A DNA stretch of 64,000 bases from Prevotella sp. P5-92 (lineage in GTDB: Bacteria; Bacteroidota; Bacteroidia; Bacteroidales; Bacteroidaceae), in the NCBI RefSeq assembly GCF_002251245.1, contig NZ_NPJG01000042.1, positions 124,001-188,000 of the forward strand, in the 5' to 3' direction. Below are positions 1-7,829 of this stretch, one piece after another. Position numbers and translations under genes: made by a program. The notes beneath the pieces were generated by a model. That model saw only the letters and a program-made list of their open reading frames with translations, was not told the origin of the DNA and did no database searches. The stretch's first letter is position 1. Each line of letters opens with the position of its first letter.

Positions 1-740
1 TCTCCAAGGTAGATGGTCATGTCCTTCTTGCTGCCCTTGGCCAGGCATTCTTTTCATTGAGTCTTGGTACGGCATGTCTGTGTACTTATGCGTCATATTT
101 CAAGCGCGATACTAATCTGGTTCATTCGGCGGCTCAGATAGCTCTTATCGACACATTGATAGCCGTGTTGGCCGGTCTTATGATTTTTCCGGCAGCCTTT
201 TCCGTCGGAATCAATCCCGACTCCGGTCCGTCGCTCATTTTCATCACATTGCCTAACGTCTTTCAAAAGGCGTTTGCTTCGATGCCACTTGTAGGTTATG
301 TGATGTCGATATTGTTTTATGCCCTTCTTGCACTTGCGGCCCTTACTTCCACAATATCAATGCACGAGATAGGAACAGCATTTTTCCACGAGGAGCTGAA
401 GAGTCCACGTAGAGTGTCGGCATGGTTTGTCACAATAATAGCATCGGTGATATGTGTTGTGAGTTCACTTTCAGTTGGAGCTGTGCCGGAGTTGAGCCTA
501 TTTGGAATGCCTATGATGGACTGTTTCGACCGTCTCACAGCTCAGTTACTTTTGCCTTTGGGAGGTTTCCTCACATGTATATATATCGGTTGGTACGCCT
601 CCCGTCAGGAGGTTTATATGGAGTTTACCAATGACCACAAGGTCAATCGAGCCTTTTTCAAGACATATATCTTTTTTGTCAAGTTTGTCTGTCCAACATT
701 GATTATCTTTATTTTCCTCGATCAGTTAGGACTATTGTAA
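1..740 (+). CDS. Sodium-dependent (NSS/SNF family) transporter, 3' part
   Basis: This is the C-terminal part of a gene that begins before the window; the reading frame is open from base 3. The residues ALGQAFFSLSLGTACLCTYA are typical of a middle helix of neurotransmitter:sodium symporters. Further hydrophobic segments follow (IALIDTLIAVLAGLMIFPAA, VGYVMSILFYALLALAALTS and a final helix near the end). The family couples Na+ entry to uptake of amino acids or related solutes across the inner membrane; the substrate cannot be told from this part. The TTG at 57 is internal and is not a real start. Only 27 bases separate it from argF', so co-transcription is possible. The family call is firm, the substrate unknown. 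Confidence 0.85.
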   Translation, partial: SKVDGHVLLAALGQAFFSLSLGTACLCTYASYFKRDTNLVHSAAQIALIDTLIAVLAGLMIFPAAFSVGINPDSGPSLIFITLPNVFQKAFASMPLVGYVMSILFYALLALAALTSTISMHEIGTAFFHEELKSPRRVSAWFVTIIASVICVVSSLSVGAVPELSLFGMPMMDCFDRLTAQLLLPLGGFLTCIYIGWYASRQEVYMEFTNDHKVNRAFFKTYIFFVKFVCPTLIIFIFLDQLGLL

Positions 741-767
741 AACGATAATAATATTTAAAGCAAGAAT

Positions 768-1730
768 ATGAAAACATTTATGAACGTACAAGACCTCGGC
801 GACCTTAATCAGGCTTTGTCTGAGGCGCAGGAGATCAAGCGCGACCGCTTCCAGTATCAGCATCTTGGCAAGAACAAGACCCTGATGATGGTGTTTTTCA
901 ACAACTCTCTTCGTACCCGTCTTTCAACTCAGAAGGCAGCGATGAATCTTGGCATGAATGTCATCGTCCTGGATGTCAATGCAGGAGCATGGAAACTGGA
1001 GACGGAACGAGGCGTCATCATGGATGGCGACAAGTCGGAACATCTTCTTGAGGCGATACCTGTGATGGGTTGCTATTGCGACCTTATTGGAGTCCGCTCG
1101 TTTGCAGGTCTTTCAGACCGCGAGTACGATTATGCGGAGACTGTGATCAATCAGTTTATCAAATATAGTGGACGTCCGGTCTTTGCCATGGAGAGTGCCA
1201 CGGTTCATCCTCTTCAGGCTTTTGCCGACCTAATCACCATCGAAGAGCACAAGAGCGTAACCCGTCCAAAGGTAGTGCTTACGTGGGCTCCTCATTGTCG
1301 TGCGTTGCCTCAGGCCGTTCCCAACTCTTTTGCCGAGTGGATGAATGCCGCCGACGTGGATTTTATGGTTACACATCCCGAAGGTTACGAGTTAGATCCG
1401 CGTTTCGTGGGCAATGCACGTGTGGAATATGATCAGATGAAAGCTCTTGAGGGAGCAGATTTCGTATATGCCAAGAACTGGAGCTGCCCTGGAGTTTCCT
1501 CTCCCGCCGATTACGGCAAGATACTTTCAAGGGATATGTCCTGGACTATTGATGCGGCACACATGGCAGTTACCAACAATGGCAAGTTCATGCATTGTTT
1601 GCCAGTGCGTCGTGGCCTTATCGTCACCGACGATGTCATAGAGAGCGAAAAATCGTTGGTTATTCCCGAGGCGGCAAACCGCGAGATTGCCGCGACCGTG
1701 GTCATCAAGCGTATGCTTGAAAATCTTTAG
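768..1730 (+). CDS. argF': N-succinyl-L-ornithine carbamoyltransferase
   Basis: A 320-residue transcarbamylase for the Bacteroidota arginine pathway, which carbamoylates N-succinylornithine rather than free ornithine. The carbamoyl-phosphate motif is SLRTRLSTQ (about 47-55), the HPLQAFADL motif follows in the middle, and the C-terminal HCLPVRRG motif is present. Length and gap-free similarity to what I recall of the Bacteroides fragilis enzyme support the succinyl type rather than ordinary ArgF. The specificity position in the 80s loop (DGDKSEH) is Ser90, where I recall Pro90 in B. fragilis and Glu92 in the acetylornithine enzyme. A non-acidic residue there fits succinylornithine use. The gene is followed 9 bases later by the yraN-like gene, so the two are probably one transcript. 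Confidence 0.9.
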   Translation: MKTFMNVQDLGDLNQALSEAQEIKRDRFQYQHLGKNKTLMMVFFNNSLRTRLSTQKAAMNLGMNVIVLDVNAGAWKLETERGVIMDGDKSEHLLEAIPVMGCYCDLIGVRSFAGLSDREYDYAETVINQFIKYSGRPVFAMESATVHPLQAFADLITIEEHKSVTRPKVVLTWAPHCRALPQAVPNSFAEWMNAADVDFMVTHPEGYELDPRFVGNARVEYDQMKALEGADFVYAKNWSCPGVSSPADYGKILSRDMSWTIDAAHMAVTNNGKFMHCLPVRRGLIVTDDVIESEKSLVIPEAANREIAATVVIKRMLENL

Positions 1731-1739
1731 TCGCAAGAT

Positions 1740-2105
1740 ATGGCTGAACATAATGATTTCGGAGTTTGGGGCGAAGACATGGCCCAACAATATATGGTGG
1801 AGCAGGGATATTCCTTGCTCCATCGTGATTGGCGTTGTGGCCATAGGGACCTCGATCTTGTGATGTATAAAGATGGTATAGTGGTGTTTGTCGAGGTAAA
1901 GGCCCGTGCCAATGATTTTCTTGTTTCTCCAGAGCAGGCAGTGGATGTGAAGAAGATACGTTCATTGTCGATAGCAGCCAATGCCTATGTGAAGAAATAC
2001 CGTATCAATGCCGACCTTCGTTTTGACATTGTAGCTATAACGGGTACCATTTCCACCGGATATAAAATAAACCATATCCCCGACGCTTTCTATCCTATCC
2101 GTTAG
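1740..2105 (+). CDS. YraN/UPF0102 family endonuclease-like protein
   Basis: A 121-residue protein of the UPF0102 family, a restriction-endonuclease-like fold. It shows the family pattern of an N-terminal GEDMAQQYMVEQGY helix, then RDWRCGHRDLDLVM, then VVFVEVKARAND, that is the E-D-ExK type metal-binding core (Asp in DLDLVM, Glu-x-Lys in VEVKAR). The cellular role of the family is not settled. The ATG at 1740 lies 9 bases after argF'. The stop codon overlaps the stop of the convergent histidine kinase gene by a few bases, leaving no room for a terminator between them. Confidence 0.85.
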   Translation: MAEHNDFGVWGEDMAQQYMVEQGYSLLHRDWRCGHRDLDLVMYKDGIVVFVEVKARANDFLVSPEQAVDVKKIRSLSIAANAYVKKYRINADLRFDIVAITGTISTGYKINHIPDAFYPIR

Positions 2106-3589
2106 CATTCTATTTCCAGCTCAAACCAGAAGGTAGAGCCTTTGCCCACTTTGCTGTCCACCCCAATTTTGCCGCCGAGATGTTCCATTATGGCTTGGCA
2201 GATGTCGAGCCCGATGCCGGCTCCTTGCGAAAAGGCATTTACCTTTGTAAATCGTTCAAAGATACTCGATTGCATATCTTTGGGGATTCCTATTCCAGTG
2301 TCTTCCACATAGAAGCGGATAGAGTTGTCGTCAGTTATCTTGTATCCTATTTCGATATGTCCTTTGTCGGTGAATTTTGCGGCGTTAGACGCGAAGTTCG
2401 CGAGCACTTGCTCGATGCGTTTTGGGTCTGTGTGAATGAAGCATCTTGGCCTGGCGCATGCTGTCCGGATTTTCACTCCCTCGTTAGCCTTAAGCATGAT
2501 GCTACTGCTCACGTCCATGCAGAGTCTGTTTACGTCCACGTCATCAAAGATGAATTCCATGCTTCCTGCTTCGAGTTTCGCAAGGTCGAGGATGTCGGAT
2601 ATAAGTTGCAGTAGCATCTCGTTGTTTTTCTCCACAATCCTTGCCATGTCTCTTCTCTCTTCTTTTGGCATGTCTTCCTGGCACATCATGCGTGAGAATC
2701 CGATGATGGAATTCAGCGGAGTGCGTATCTCATGGCTCATGTTTGCGAGGAAAGCCGTCTTCAGTTTGTCGGCCGACTCGGCTTTCTCTTTCTGTTCTAT
2801 GAGGTCGTGCTCCAGTTCGATCTGTTCGGTGACATTCTGAGTTATTGCGCTCACCTCAATAAGATTGTGTTTAGGATCAAAGTTTGTAACAACAGAGAAT
2901 ACCTTTTGGTAGTCCCATTTTCCGTCGCGCCTATTCACTCTGACGAGAGCCTGTAGCTTAGGGTTCTCGCCCCTTTTTGCAGCCTCGCGGAAGTCGGTGA
3001 TGAAATGTCGGTCGTCGGGATGAATACAATTTGTAAACATCTCCAGCCCGTTATATTGGTCGTTATATCCCATGCCATTGTTGGCATACCACTGTCTTGT
3101 GGCAAAACCTACGTCGGTAAGGATATTGATTCTCGCGTATCCGATTTGCGCTACTTCAGCCGTCATGGATATTATTTCGTCGAGGTCGCGTATCTTTTCA
3201 TTGTTTACTGCCTCTGGTGTCCTGTCTATATAAGCTCCGAGGTAACCTTTGAGGTTTCCTTCATTGTCGAACATCTTGCTATATCTGACGTCGATACGTA
3301 TTGTCCTGTTTCCGGGCGGCACTTCAGATTGTTGCGACGGGGAGAATCCCGGGTGATAGTTGAAAAAAGAATCGTAATATGGAAGTGTCTTGACGGCGAT
3401 TTTTGTATTGTCGCAAAGTAGCGGACTGGCGAATAGGTTGAAGCCAGACAGCATGCTTATGTCGCTGAAGCCGAAAAGCTCCAGAGCCTTTGCATTAATA
3501 TCGGTAGTGTTTCCTTCTTTGTCGAAGAAGATGAGTCCGATAGGAAGATTTTCGAGTACGCTATTTGAGTTCGTTTTTTCTTTTGACAT
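2102..3589 (-). CDS. Soluble PAS-domain sensor histidine kinase
   Basis: A 495-residue histidine kinase without a transmembrane segment or signal peptide, so a cytoplasmic sensor. The order is a first PAS domain (about 8-125), a second PAS-like domain (about 145-258), a short coiled linker (QIELEHDLIEQKEKAESADK), HisKA with FLANMSHEIRTPLNSIIGFS (phospho-acceptor His286), and a HATPase_c domain with an N box, DTGIGIP and GAGIGLDICQ. There is no receiver domain and no response regulator gene next to it, so its partner is elsewhere (an orphan kinase). Input signal unknown. It is read from its own promoter and converges on the yraN-like gene. Confidence 0.88.
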   Translation of the reverse strand: MSKEKTNSNSVLENLPIGLIFFDKEGNTTDINAKALELFGFSDISMLSGFNLFASPLLCDNTKIAVKTLPYYDSFFNYHPGFSPSQQSEVPPGNRTIRIDVRYSKMFDNEGNLKGYLGAYIDRTPEAVNNEKIRDLDEIISMTAEVAQIGYARINILTDVGFATRQWYANNGMGYNDQYNGLEMFTNCIHPDDRHFITDFREAAKRGENPKLQALVRVNRRDGKWDYQKVFSVVTNFDPKHNLIEVSAITQNVTEQIELEHDLIEQKEKAESADKLKTAFLANMSHEIRTPLNSIIGFSRMMCQEDMPKEERRDMARIVEKNNEMLLQLISDILDLAKLEAGSMEFIFDDVDVNRLCMDVSSSIMLKANEGVKIRTACARPRCFIHTDPKRIEQVLANFASNAAKFTDKGHIEIGYKITDDNSIRFYVEDTGIGIPKDMQSSIFERFTKVNAFSQGAGIGLDICQAIMEHLGGKIGVDSKVGKGSTFWFELEIEC

Positions 3590-3690
3590 GTTTTGTCGTT
3601 TAAGTCATTTCCTTGATTAGTATAACGAGTTTTGCATTATTTTTTTTATGACACTCGTATTCTGAATAGGGTTTGCCTGTGGTTTTGCTG

Positions 3691-3721
3691 CAAAAGTACA
3701 TCTTTTTTTCCAAATATGCAA
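3691..3721 (-). promoter_or_regulatory. Candidate promoter of the histidine kinase gene
   Basis: On the minus strand TACTTTTG (3698-3691) matches the Bacteroidota -7 consensus TAnnTTTG. A TTG lies about 20 bases upstream (3721-3719) at the -33 position. The predicted leader is roughly 95 bases. Confidence 0.55.
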
Positions 3722-3797
3722 GTAAAACGCCGAGAAAAATGACAAAATCAAGTATTTTACATAAAAAAAGAGAAAAAATACAATCTTACAAAACACA

Positions 3798-3827
3798 AAA
3801 GAGACGCATACCTCTATGCGTCTCTTT
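3798..3827 (-). terminator. Terminator of the tRNA-Asn pair
   Basis: A perfect 13-bp stem (AAAGAGACGCATA with its complement) closes a 4-base loop. On the minus strand it is followed by a T-rich stretch (TTTTGTGTTTTG). It starts two bases after the 3' end of the first tRNA-Asn, so it should end the tRNA transcript. Confidence 0.85.
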
Positions 3828-3829
3828 CG

Positions 3830-3903
3830 CGCTCCAGGATGGGCTTGAACCAACGACCCCATGATTAACAGTCATGTGCTCTAACCAACTGAGCTACTGA
3901 AGC
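3830..3903 (-). tRNA. tRNA-Asn (anticodon GTT), copy 1
   Basis: A full cloverleaf can be drawn. The acceptor stem is GCTTCAG with CTGGAGC (one U-G pair), then TA at 8-9, the D stem GCTC/GAGC, the anticodon stem CATGA/TCATG with loop CTGTTAA (GTT anticodon), and TTCAAGC as the T loop. The T stem GTTGG/CCATC carries a U-U mismatch. Discriminator base G; CCA is not encoded. It is identical in sequence to the copy 28 bases away and is the promoter-distal member of the pair. Confidence 0.93.
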
Positions 3904-3931
3904 AATGTTAACAATTCTTTGACTAATGTAG

Positions 3932-4005
3932 CGCTCCAGGATGGGCTTGAACCAACGACCCCATGATTAACAGTCATGTGCTCTAACCAACTGAGCTACT
4001 GAAGC
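3932..4005 (-). tRNA. tRNA-Asn (anticodon GTT), copy 2
   Basis: Base-for-base the same 74-nt tRNA as the copy at 3830-3903, including the U-U mismatch in the T stem. It is the promoter-proximal copy. The spacer between the copies (3904-3931) holds no terminator, so both should be cut from one precursor. Confidence 0.93.
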
Positions 4006-4037
4006 AATTATTGCAGTCCTTTTTCTGAATTGCGATG

Positions 4038-4068
4038 CAAAGGTACTATGTTTTTTTGTAACTACAAA
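4038..4068 (-). promoter_or_regulatory. Promoter of the tRNA-Asn pair
   Basis: The minus strand carries TTTG (4068-4065), 19 bases, then TACCTTTG (4045-4038), a full match to the Bacteroidota housekeeping promoter. It ends about 33 bases before the mature 5' end of the first tRNA. Confidence 0.75.
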
Positions 4069-4150
4069 ATTTTTTGAGAAAAAAATCGAGAAAAGCCTTT
4101 GATTTTTTTATTTTTTCGTTGATAGATGCCGTTTTTTGTGAATAAAACGC

Positions 4151-4158
4151 TAATTTTG
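4151..4158 (+). promoter_or_regulatory. Candidate -7 element of the S41 protease gene
   Basis: TAATTTTG matches TAnnTTTG and lies about 43 bases before the ATG at 4201. No convincing TTTG sits at the expected -33 distance, so the call rests on the -7 box alone. Confidence 0.45.
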
Positions 4159-4200
4159 CACCCAAATAGCGACATATAGTCGAAAAGAAACAATAATCTC

Positions 4201-5853
4201 ATGATGAAAAGAATAGTAACTGCTTTTGTATTGGTTGTGTCGATGCTGTCGTCGGTATTGGCACAGGAACATAAAAACCACAATTTCGAGGTGGCTAAGA
4301 ACCTCGATGCGTTTAATAATATATATAAGGGATTGGACCTGATGTATGTAGATACGCTCAATCCTGGCGAAGTGATAGGTAATGGCATAAAGGCTATGTT
4401 GAAGAGTCTCGACCCTTATACCGAGTATTATCCAGAGGAGAAGACAAAGGAACTGAAGCACTTGCTGACGGGGAAATATGCAGGTATAGGTTCCATCATC
4501 CGCTGGCACCAGCGCCTGAAGAATGTGGTCATCGACGAGCCTTACGAGGGAATGCCTGCCGCTGAGGTGGGACTGATGAAGGGTGATATCATATTAAGTA
4601 TCGACAAGCTTGACATGCGTGGAAAGGATACGAAATATGTCAGCGATCATCTCAAGGGCACCGCCGGTACCTCGTTTGTGCTGAAAATCCGCCGTCCTTC
4701 GACGGGCAAGGTGATGAAGATTAAGATGACCCGAAAGATGATAAAGGAGTCAGAAATGCCATATTATGGAATGCTTGGCGATGATATAGGCTACATCAAT
4801 TTTCTTAGTTTTACCGAGGGCTGTGCCCGCAATGTTAGAAAGGCATTCATCGAGCTGAAAGGCAAGGGCGCTAAAAAGCTGGTGTTCGACCTTCGCAACA
4901 ACGGCGGAGGCTCGGTTCAGGAAGCCGTCGATATTGTCAACATGTGGATACCAAAAGGAACGACGGTGATTGAGCAGCGTGGCAAGAAGACAAACCACAG
5001 TTATAAGACCCGCCTTGAACCAGTCGATACGGTGATGCCTATCGTGGTGCTGGTGAATGGCATCACTGCCAGCTCTAGCGAGATCACGAGTGGCGCACTG
5101 CAGGATCTCGACCGCGCAATAATATTAGGTACGCGCACATACGGGAAAGGTTTGGTCCAAGCCACGATAGACATGCCATATAACGGCAACTTGAAACTCA
5201 CTACGGGCAAATACTACATCCCAAGCGGCCGTTGTATCCAGGCCATCAACTACAAGCACTCGGGCGGCGGTTATGTGGAGAGCATCCCCGACAGCCTAAC
5301 CCGCGTCTTTCACACTCTGGGTGGCCGCGAGGTGCGTGACGGAGGCGGCATAAAACCCGATGTGGAGGTAAGACCCGACACGCTTCCCAACATAGCCTTG
5401 TATATCGACCGCCTCGATTCCATGGAGGTGATGTTCGACTATGTCGCCGATTACGTGGCAAAGTATCCCACGATTGCCCCAGCAAGAGATTTCCGTCTCA
5501 CCGATGCCGAGTTTGCCGAGTTCAAGCAGAGAGTAGTCGAGAGCGGCTTCGACTACGATCCCGAGAGCGACAAGGCACTTGGCGAGTTAGAGAAGCTGGC
5601 ACGTTTCGAGGGTTATTACGATGATGCCAAGGAAGAGTTTGCTGCCCTTCGCAAAAAACTAAAGCACGACGTGTCGCGCGACATGGAGAAAGAGAAGCAA
5701 ACCTTGAAGGAGATGCTTGAACGCGACATAGTCACCGCCAAATACTATCAGGCAGGCGGAATAGAGAATTCGTTGTACTACGACAAACAGCTCAAGGAGG
5801 CGGTCCGCATACTCTCTGACGAAGGAGAATATCGTGAAAAACTGGGAAAATAA
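4201..5853 (+). CDS. Exported S41-family C-terminal processing protease
   Basis: A 550-residue protease with an N-terminal signal peptide (hydrophobic core FVLVVSMLSSVLA, about 9-21). A PDZ domain (about 85-175, with GMPAAEVGLMKGDIILSID) recognises C-terminal tails, and an S41 catalytic domain follows. In the motif NGITASSSE, Ser291 fits the nucleophile; Lys316 in TYGKG, 25 residues later, fits the general base, the spacing known for CtpA. LRNNGGGSVQ is the conserved glycine-rich strand. The C-terminal about 150 residues are charged and helical. It probably acts in the periplasm or at the membrane on misfolded or precursor proteins; substrates unknown. It stands alone between the tRNA genes and rimP. 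Confidence 0.9.
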   Translation: MMKRIVTAFVLVVSMLSSVLAQEHKNHNFEVAKNLDAFNNIYKGLDLMYVDTLNPGEVIGNGIKAMLKSLDPYTEYYPEEKTKELKHLLTGKYAGIGSIIRWHQRLKNVVIDEPYEGMPAAEVGLMKGDIILSIDKLDMRGKDTKYVSDHLKGTAGTSFVLKIRRPSTGKVMKIKMTRKMIKESEMPYYGMLGDDIGYINFLSFTEGCARNVRKAFIELKGKGAKKLVFDLRNNGGGSVQEAVDIVNMWIPKGTTVIEQRGKKTNHSYKTRLEPVDTVMPIVVLVNGITASSSEITSGALQDLDRAIILGTRTYGKGLVQATIDMPYNGNLKLTTGKYYIPSGRCIQAINYKHSGGGYVESIPDSLTRVFHTLGGREVRDGGGIKPDVEVRPDTLPNIALYIDRLDSMEVMFDYVADYVAKYPTIAPARDFRLTDAEFAEFKQRVVESGFDYDPESDKALGELEKLARFEGYYDDAKEEFAALRKKLKHDVSRDMEKEKQTLKEMLERDIVTAKYYQAGGIENSLYYDKQLKEAVRILSDEGEYREKLGK

Positions 5854-5882
5854 CAGTTTGATGAGCGATTTAACATTTTTTT

Positions 5883-5914
5883 TTTGGTGGAAAGCACATT
5901 TTTTTGTACCTTTG
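5883..5914 (+). promoter_or_regulatory. Promoter of the rimP-nusA-infB operon
   Basis: TTTG (5883-5886), 20 bases, TACCTTTG (5907-5914) is a strong match to the Bacteroidota promoter. The predicted transcript start, near 5920, falls just before the leader hairpin at 5931, leaving an untranslated leader of about 100 bases before rimP. Confidence 0.75.
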
Positions 5915-5930
5915 CACCGTTCAGTGGAAT

Positions 5931-5967
5931 GAGGAGCTTCTCCGAGAGCTCCTCATTCTTGTTTTTT
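5931..5967 (+). promoter_or_regulatory. Terminator-like hairpin in the rimP leader (possible attenuator)
   Basis: GAGGAGCT (5931-5938) pairs perfectly with AGCTCCTC (5947-5954) across an 8-base loop, and ATTCTTGTTTTTT follows. This has the form of an intrinsic terminator, yet it lies after the operon promoter and before rimP. It could be an attenuator for rimP-nusA-infB, or it could end read-through from the S41 gene. The rimP operon of gamma-proteobacteria has a structured leader, but I see no shared sequence. The structure is seen; the regulatory role is inferred. Confidence 0.6.
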
Positions 5968-6022
5968 AAGCCCATGGTAGGCTTTTGGCTGTGCCTTGGG
6001 GCATATGTTTAATAGAAAAGAT

Positions 6023-6490
6023 ATGATAGAGAAAAACGAAGTCAAGACAATTGTAGAAGAGTGGTTGGCAGGCAACGACTATTTTCTTGTTGACGTGATG
6101 TTCACCCCCGATGACCGCATCGTGGTGGAGATAGATCATGCCGACGGAGTGTGGATTGAAGATTGCGCGGCATTGAGCCGTTATCTTCAGGAGAAACTGG
6201 GCGACGACCTTGGTAACTACGAACTTGAGGTAGGCTCGGCAGGCATCGGACAGCCATTCAAGGTTGCGCAGCAGTATACCAACCATATCGGCAAGGACGT
6301 GGAGGTGCTGACAGCTGAAGGTGTCAAGGTGCAGGGAGTGCTGACAGCCGTTGATGGCGACAACTTTATCGTCGTCGTAAAGGAGAAGCAGAAGCTGGAA
6401 GGCAAGAAGCGTCCGGTAATGATAGATGTAGAGAAGAGCTACAACATGAATAATATAAAATATACAAAATACTTATTAAGTTTCAAGTAA
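6023..6490 (+). CDS. rimP: Ribosome maturation factor RimP
   Basis: A 155-residue RimP, needed for maturation of the 30S subunit in the cytoplasm. VVEIDHADGVWIEDCAALSR and LEVGSAGIGQPF are the hallmark stretches of the N-terminal domain, and GKDVEVLTAEG begins the SH3-like C-terminal domain. The frame is open from 5996 (TTG), with ATG codons at 6005 and 6023; I choose 6023 (MIEKNEV) because Bacteroidota relatives begin there. nusA follows after 7 bases, the usual rimP-nusA-infB order linking ribosome assembly, transcription elongation and initiation. Confidence 0.92.
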   Translation: MIEKNEVKTIVEEWLAGNDYFLVDVMFTPDDRIVVEIDHADGVWIEDCAALSRYLQEKLGDDLGNYELEVGSAGIGQPFKVAQQYTNHIGKDVEVLTAEGVKVQGVLTAVDGDNFIVVVKEKQKLEGKKRPVMIDVEKSYNMNNIKYTKYLLSFK

Positions 6491-6497
6491 TTCAGCT

Positions 6498-7760
6498 ATG
6501 GCAGCAAAGAAAGAAGAACAAGGTCCGAGCATGATAGAGACCTTTCAGGAGTTCAAAGAGACAAAAAACATCGACCGCACGACTCTCGTAAGCGTGCTTG
6601 AGGAAAGTTTCCGCAGTGTTATCGCGAAAATTTTCGGAAGCGATGCCAACTTCGATGTCATCGTCAATCCCGACAAGGGCGACTTTGAAATCCATCGCAA
6701 CCGCGTGGTGGTTGCCGACGGAGAGGTGAAGGATGAGAACAAGGAGATATCACTTAGCGACGCTCAGAAGATAGAACCCGACTACGAGATAGGCGAGGAC
6801 GTGAGCGAAGAGGTCAACTTCAGCAAGTTTGGACGTCGTGCCATACTGAATCTCCGTCAGACACTGGCGTCGAAGATTCTCGAACTTGAGCACGACTCTC
6901 TCTACAACAAGTATAAGGACAAGGTAGGAACGGTGGTGAGCGCCGAAGTCTATCAGATGTGGAAGCGCGAGGTGCTTCTCATCGACGACGAGGGCAATGA
7001 GCTCCATCTGCCTAAGAGCGAGCAGATCTCTCGCGACACCTATCGCAAGGGCGAGACCATTAAGGCCGTCGTGCTGCGTGTTGACAACGAGAACAACAAT
7101 CCCCGCATCATCCTCAGCCGCACCGCCCCCATATTCCTCAAGCGCCTTCTTGAATCGGAAGTGCCGGAAGTGGCCGACGGACTCATCTCTATCCGCGGTG
7201 TGGCACGCATGCCGGGCGAGAGAGCTAAGGTGTCGGTGGAGAGCTACGACGATCGCATCGATCCAGTAGGCGCATGCGTCGGTGTGAAGGGAAGCCGCGT
7301 GTCTGGCATTGTCCGCGAGCTTTGCAATGAGAACATCGATGTGATAAACTATTCGCCTAACATCCAGATATACATCCAACGCGCCCTTGCTCCAGCCGAG
7401 GTGACGAGCATCACCGTTGACCAGGAAAACAAGAAGGCTGAGGTGTATCTCCAGCCCGACCAGGTGTCGCTCGCTATTGGACGTAGCGGTATGAACATCA
7501 AGTTGGCAAGTATGCTTACCGAGTATACCATCGACGTGTTCCGTGTTGTGGGCGAGGGTGAAGCTGACGAAGACATCTACCTCGACGAGTTCGCCGACGA
7601 GATAGACCAGTGGGTAATCGATGCTATCAAGGCTATCGGTCTCGACACCGCCAAGGCAGTGCTCAACGCCCCACGTGTCATGCTGATAGAGAAGGCCGAC
7701 CTCGAAGAGGAGACCGTTGACAACGTACTCAAGGTGCTTAAGGCAGAGTTTGAGCAGTAA
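6498..7760 (+). CDS. nusA: Transcription termination/antitermination factor NusA
   Basis: A 420-residue NusA that binds RNA polymerase and nascent RNA to control pausing, termination and antitermination. The N-terminal polymerase-binding domain covers about 1-130, the S1 domain about 135-200 (VGTVVSAEVYQMWKREVLLI), and two KH domains about 230-350, including PVGACVGVKGSRVSGIVREL and VSLAIGRSGMNIKLAS. The tail is short and acidic and lacks the two acidic repeats of the Escherichia coli protein, as in most bacteria outside the proteobacteria. It lies between rimP and infB in a conserved operon. Confidence 0.95.
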   Translation: MAAKKEEQGPSMIETFQEFKETKNIDRTTLVSVLEESFRSVIAKIFGSDANFDVIVNPDKGDFEIHRNRVVVADGEVKDENKEISLSDAQKIEPDYEIGEDVSEEVNFSKFGRRAILNLRQTLASKILELEHDSLYNKYKDKVGTVVSAEVYQMWKREVLLIDDEGNELHLPKSEQISRDTYRKGETIKAVVLRVDNENNNPRIILSRTAPIFLKRLLESEVPEVADGLISIRGVARMPGERAKVSVESYDDRIDPVGACVGVKGSRVSGIVRELCNENIDVINYSPNIQIYIQRALAPAEVTSITVDQENKKAEVYLQPDQVSLAIGRSGMNIKLASMLTEYTIDVFRVVGEGEADEDIYLDEFADEIDQWVIDAIKAIGLDTAKAVLNAPRVMLIEKADLEEETVDNVLKVLKAEFEQ

Positions 7761-7829
7761 ACGACACTTGCTGCTCGCAAACCATATTTTTGAATTTTAT
7801 TATTTTTGGATTATTAAATTTTTTCAGTA

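Noticed and set aside
3617-3862. Minus-strand frame running from the first tRNA-Asn toward the kinase gene
   Set aside because: It starts within the tRNA and its terminator; the composition is low-complexity and it crosses the kinase promoter.
6750-7379. Minus-strand frame of 209 codons opposite nusA
   Set aside because: A shadow frame, His/Leu/Ala-rich without any motif; nusA domains are complete on the plus strand.
7785-7808. Two TATTTTTG motifs between nusA and infB as an infB promoter
   Set aside because: They match TAnnTTTG only by being T-rich; no -33 box lies at the right distance, and co-transcription with nusA is expected.
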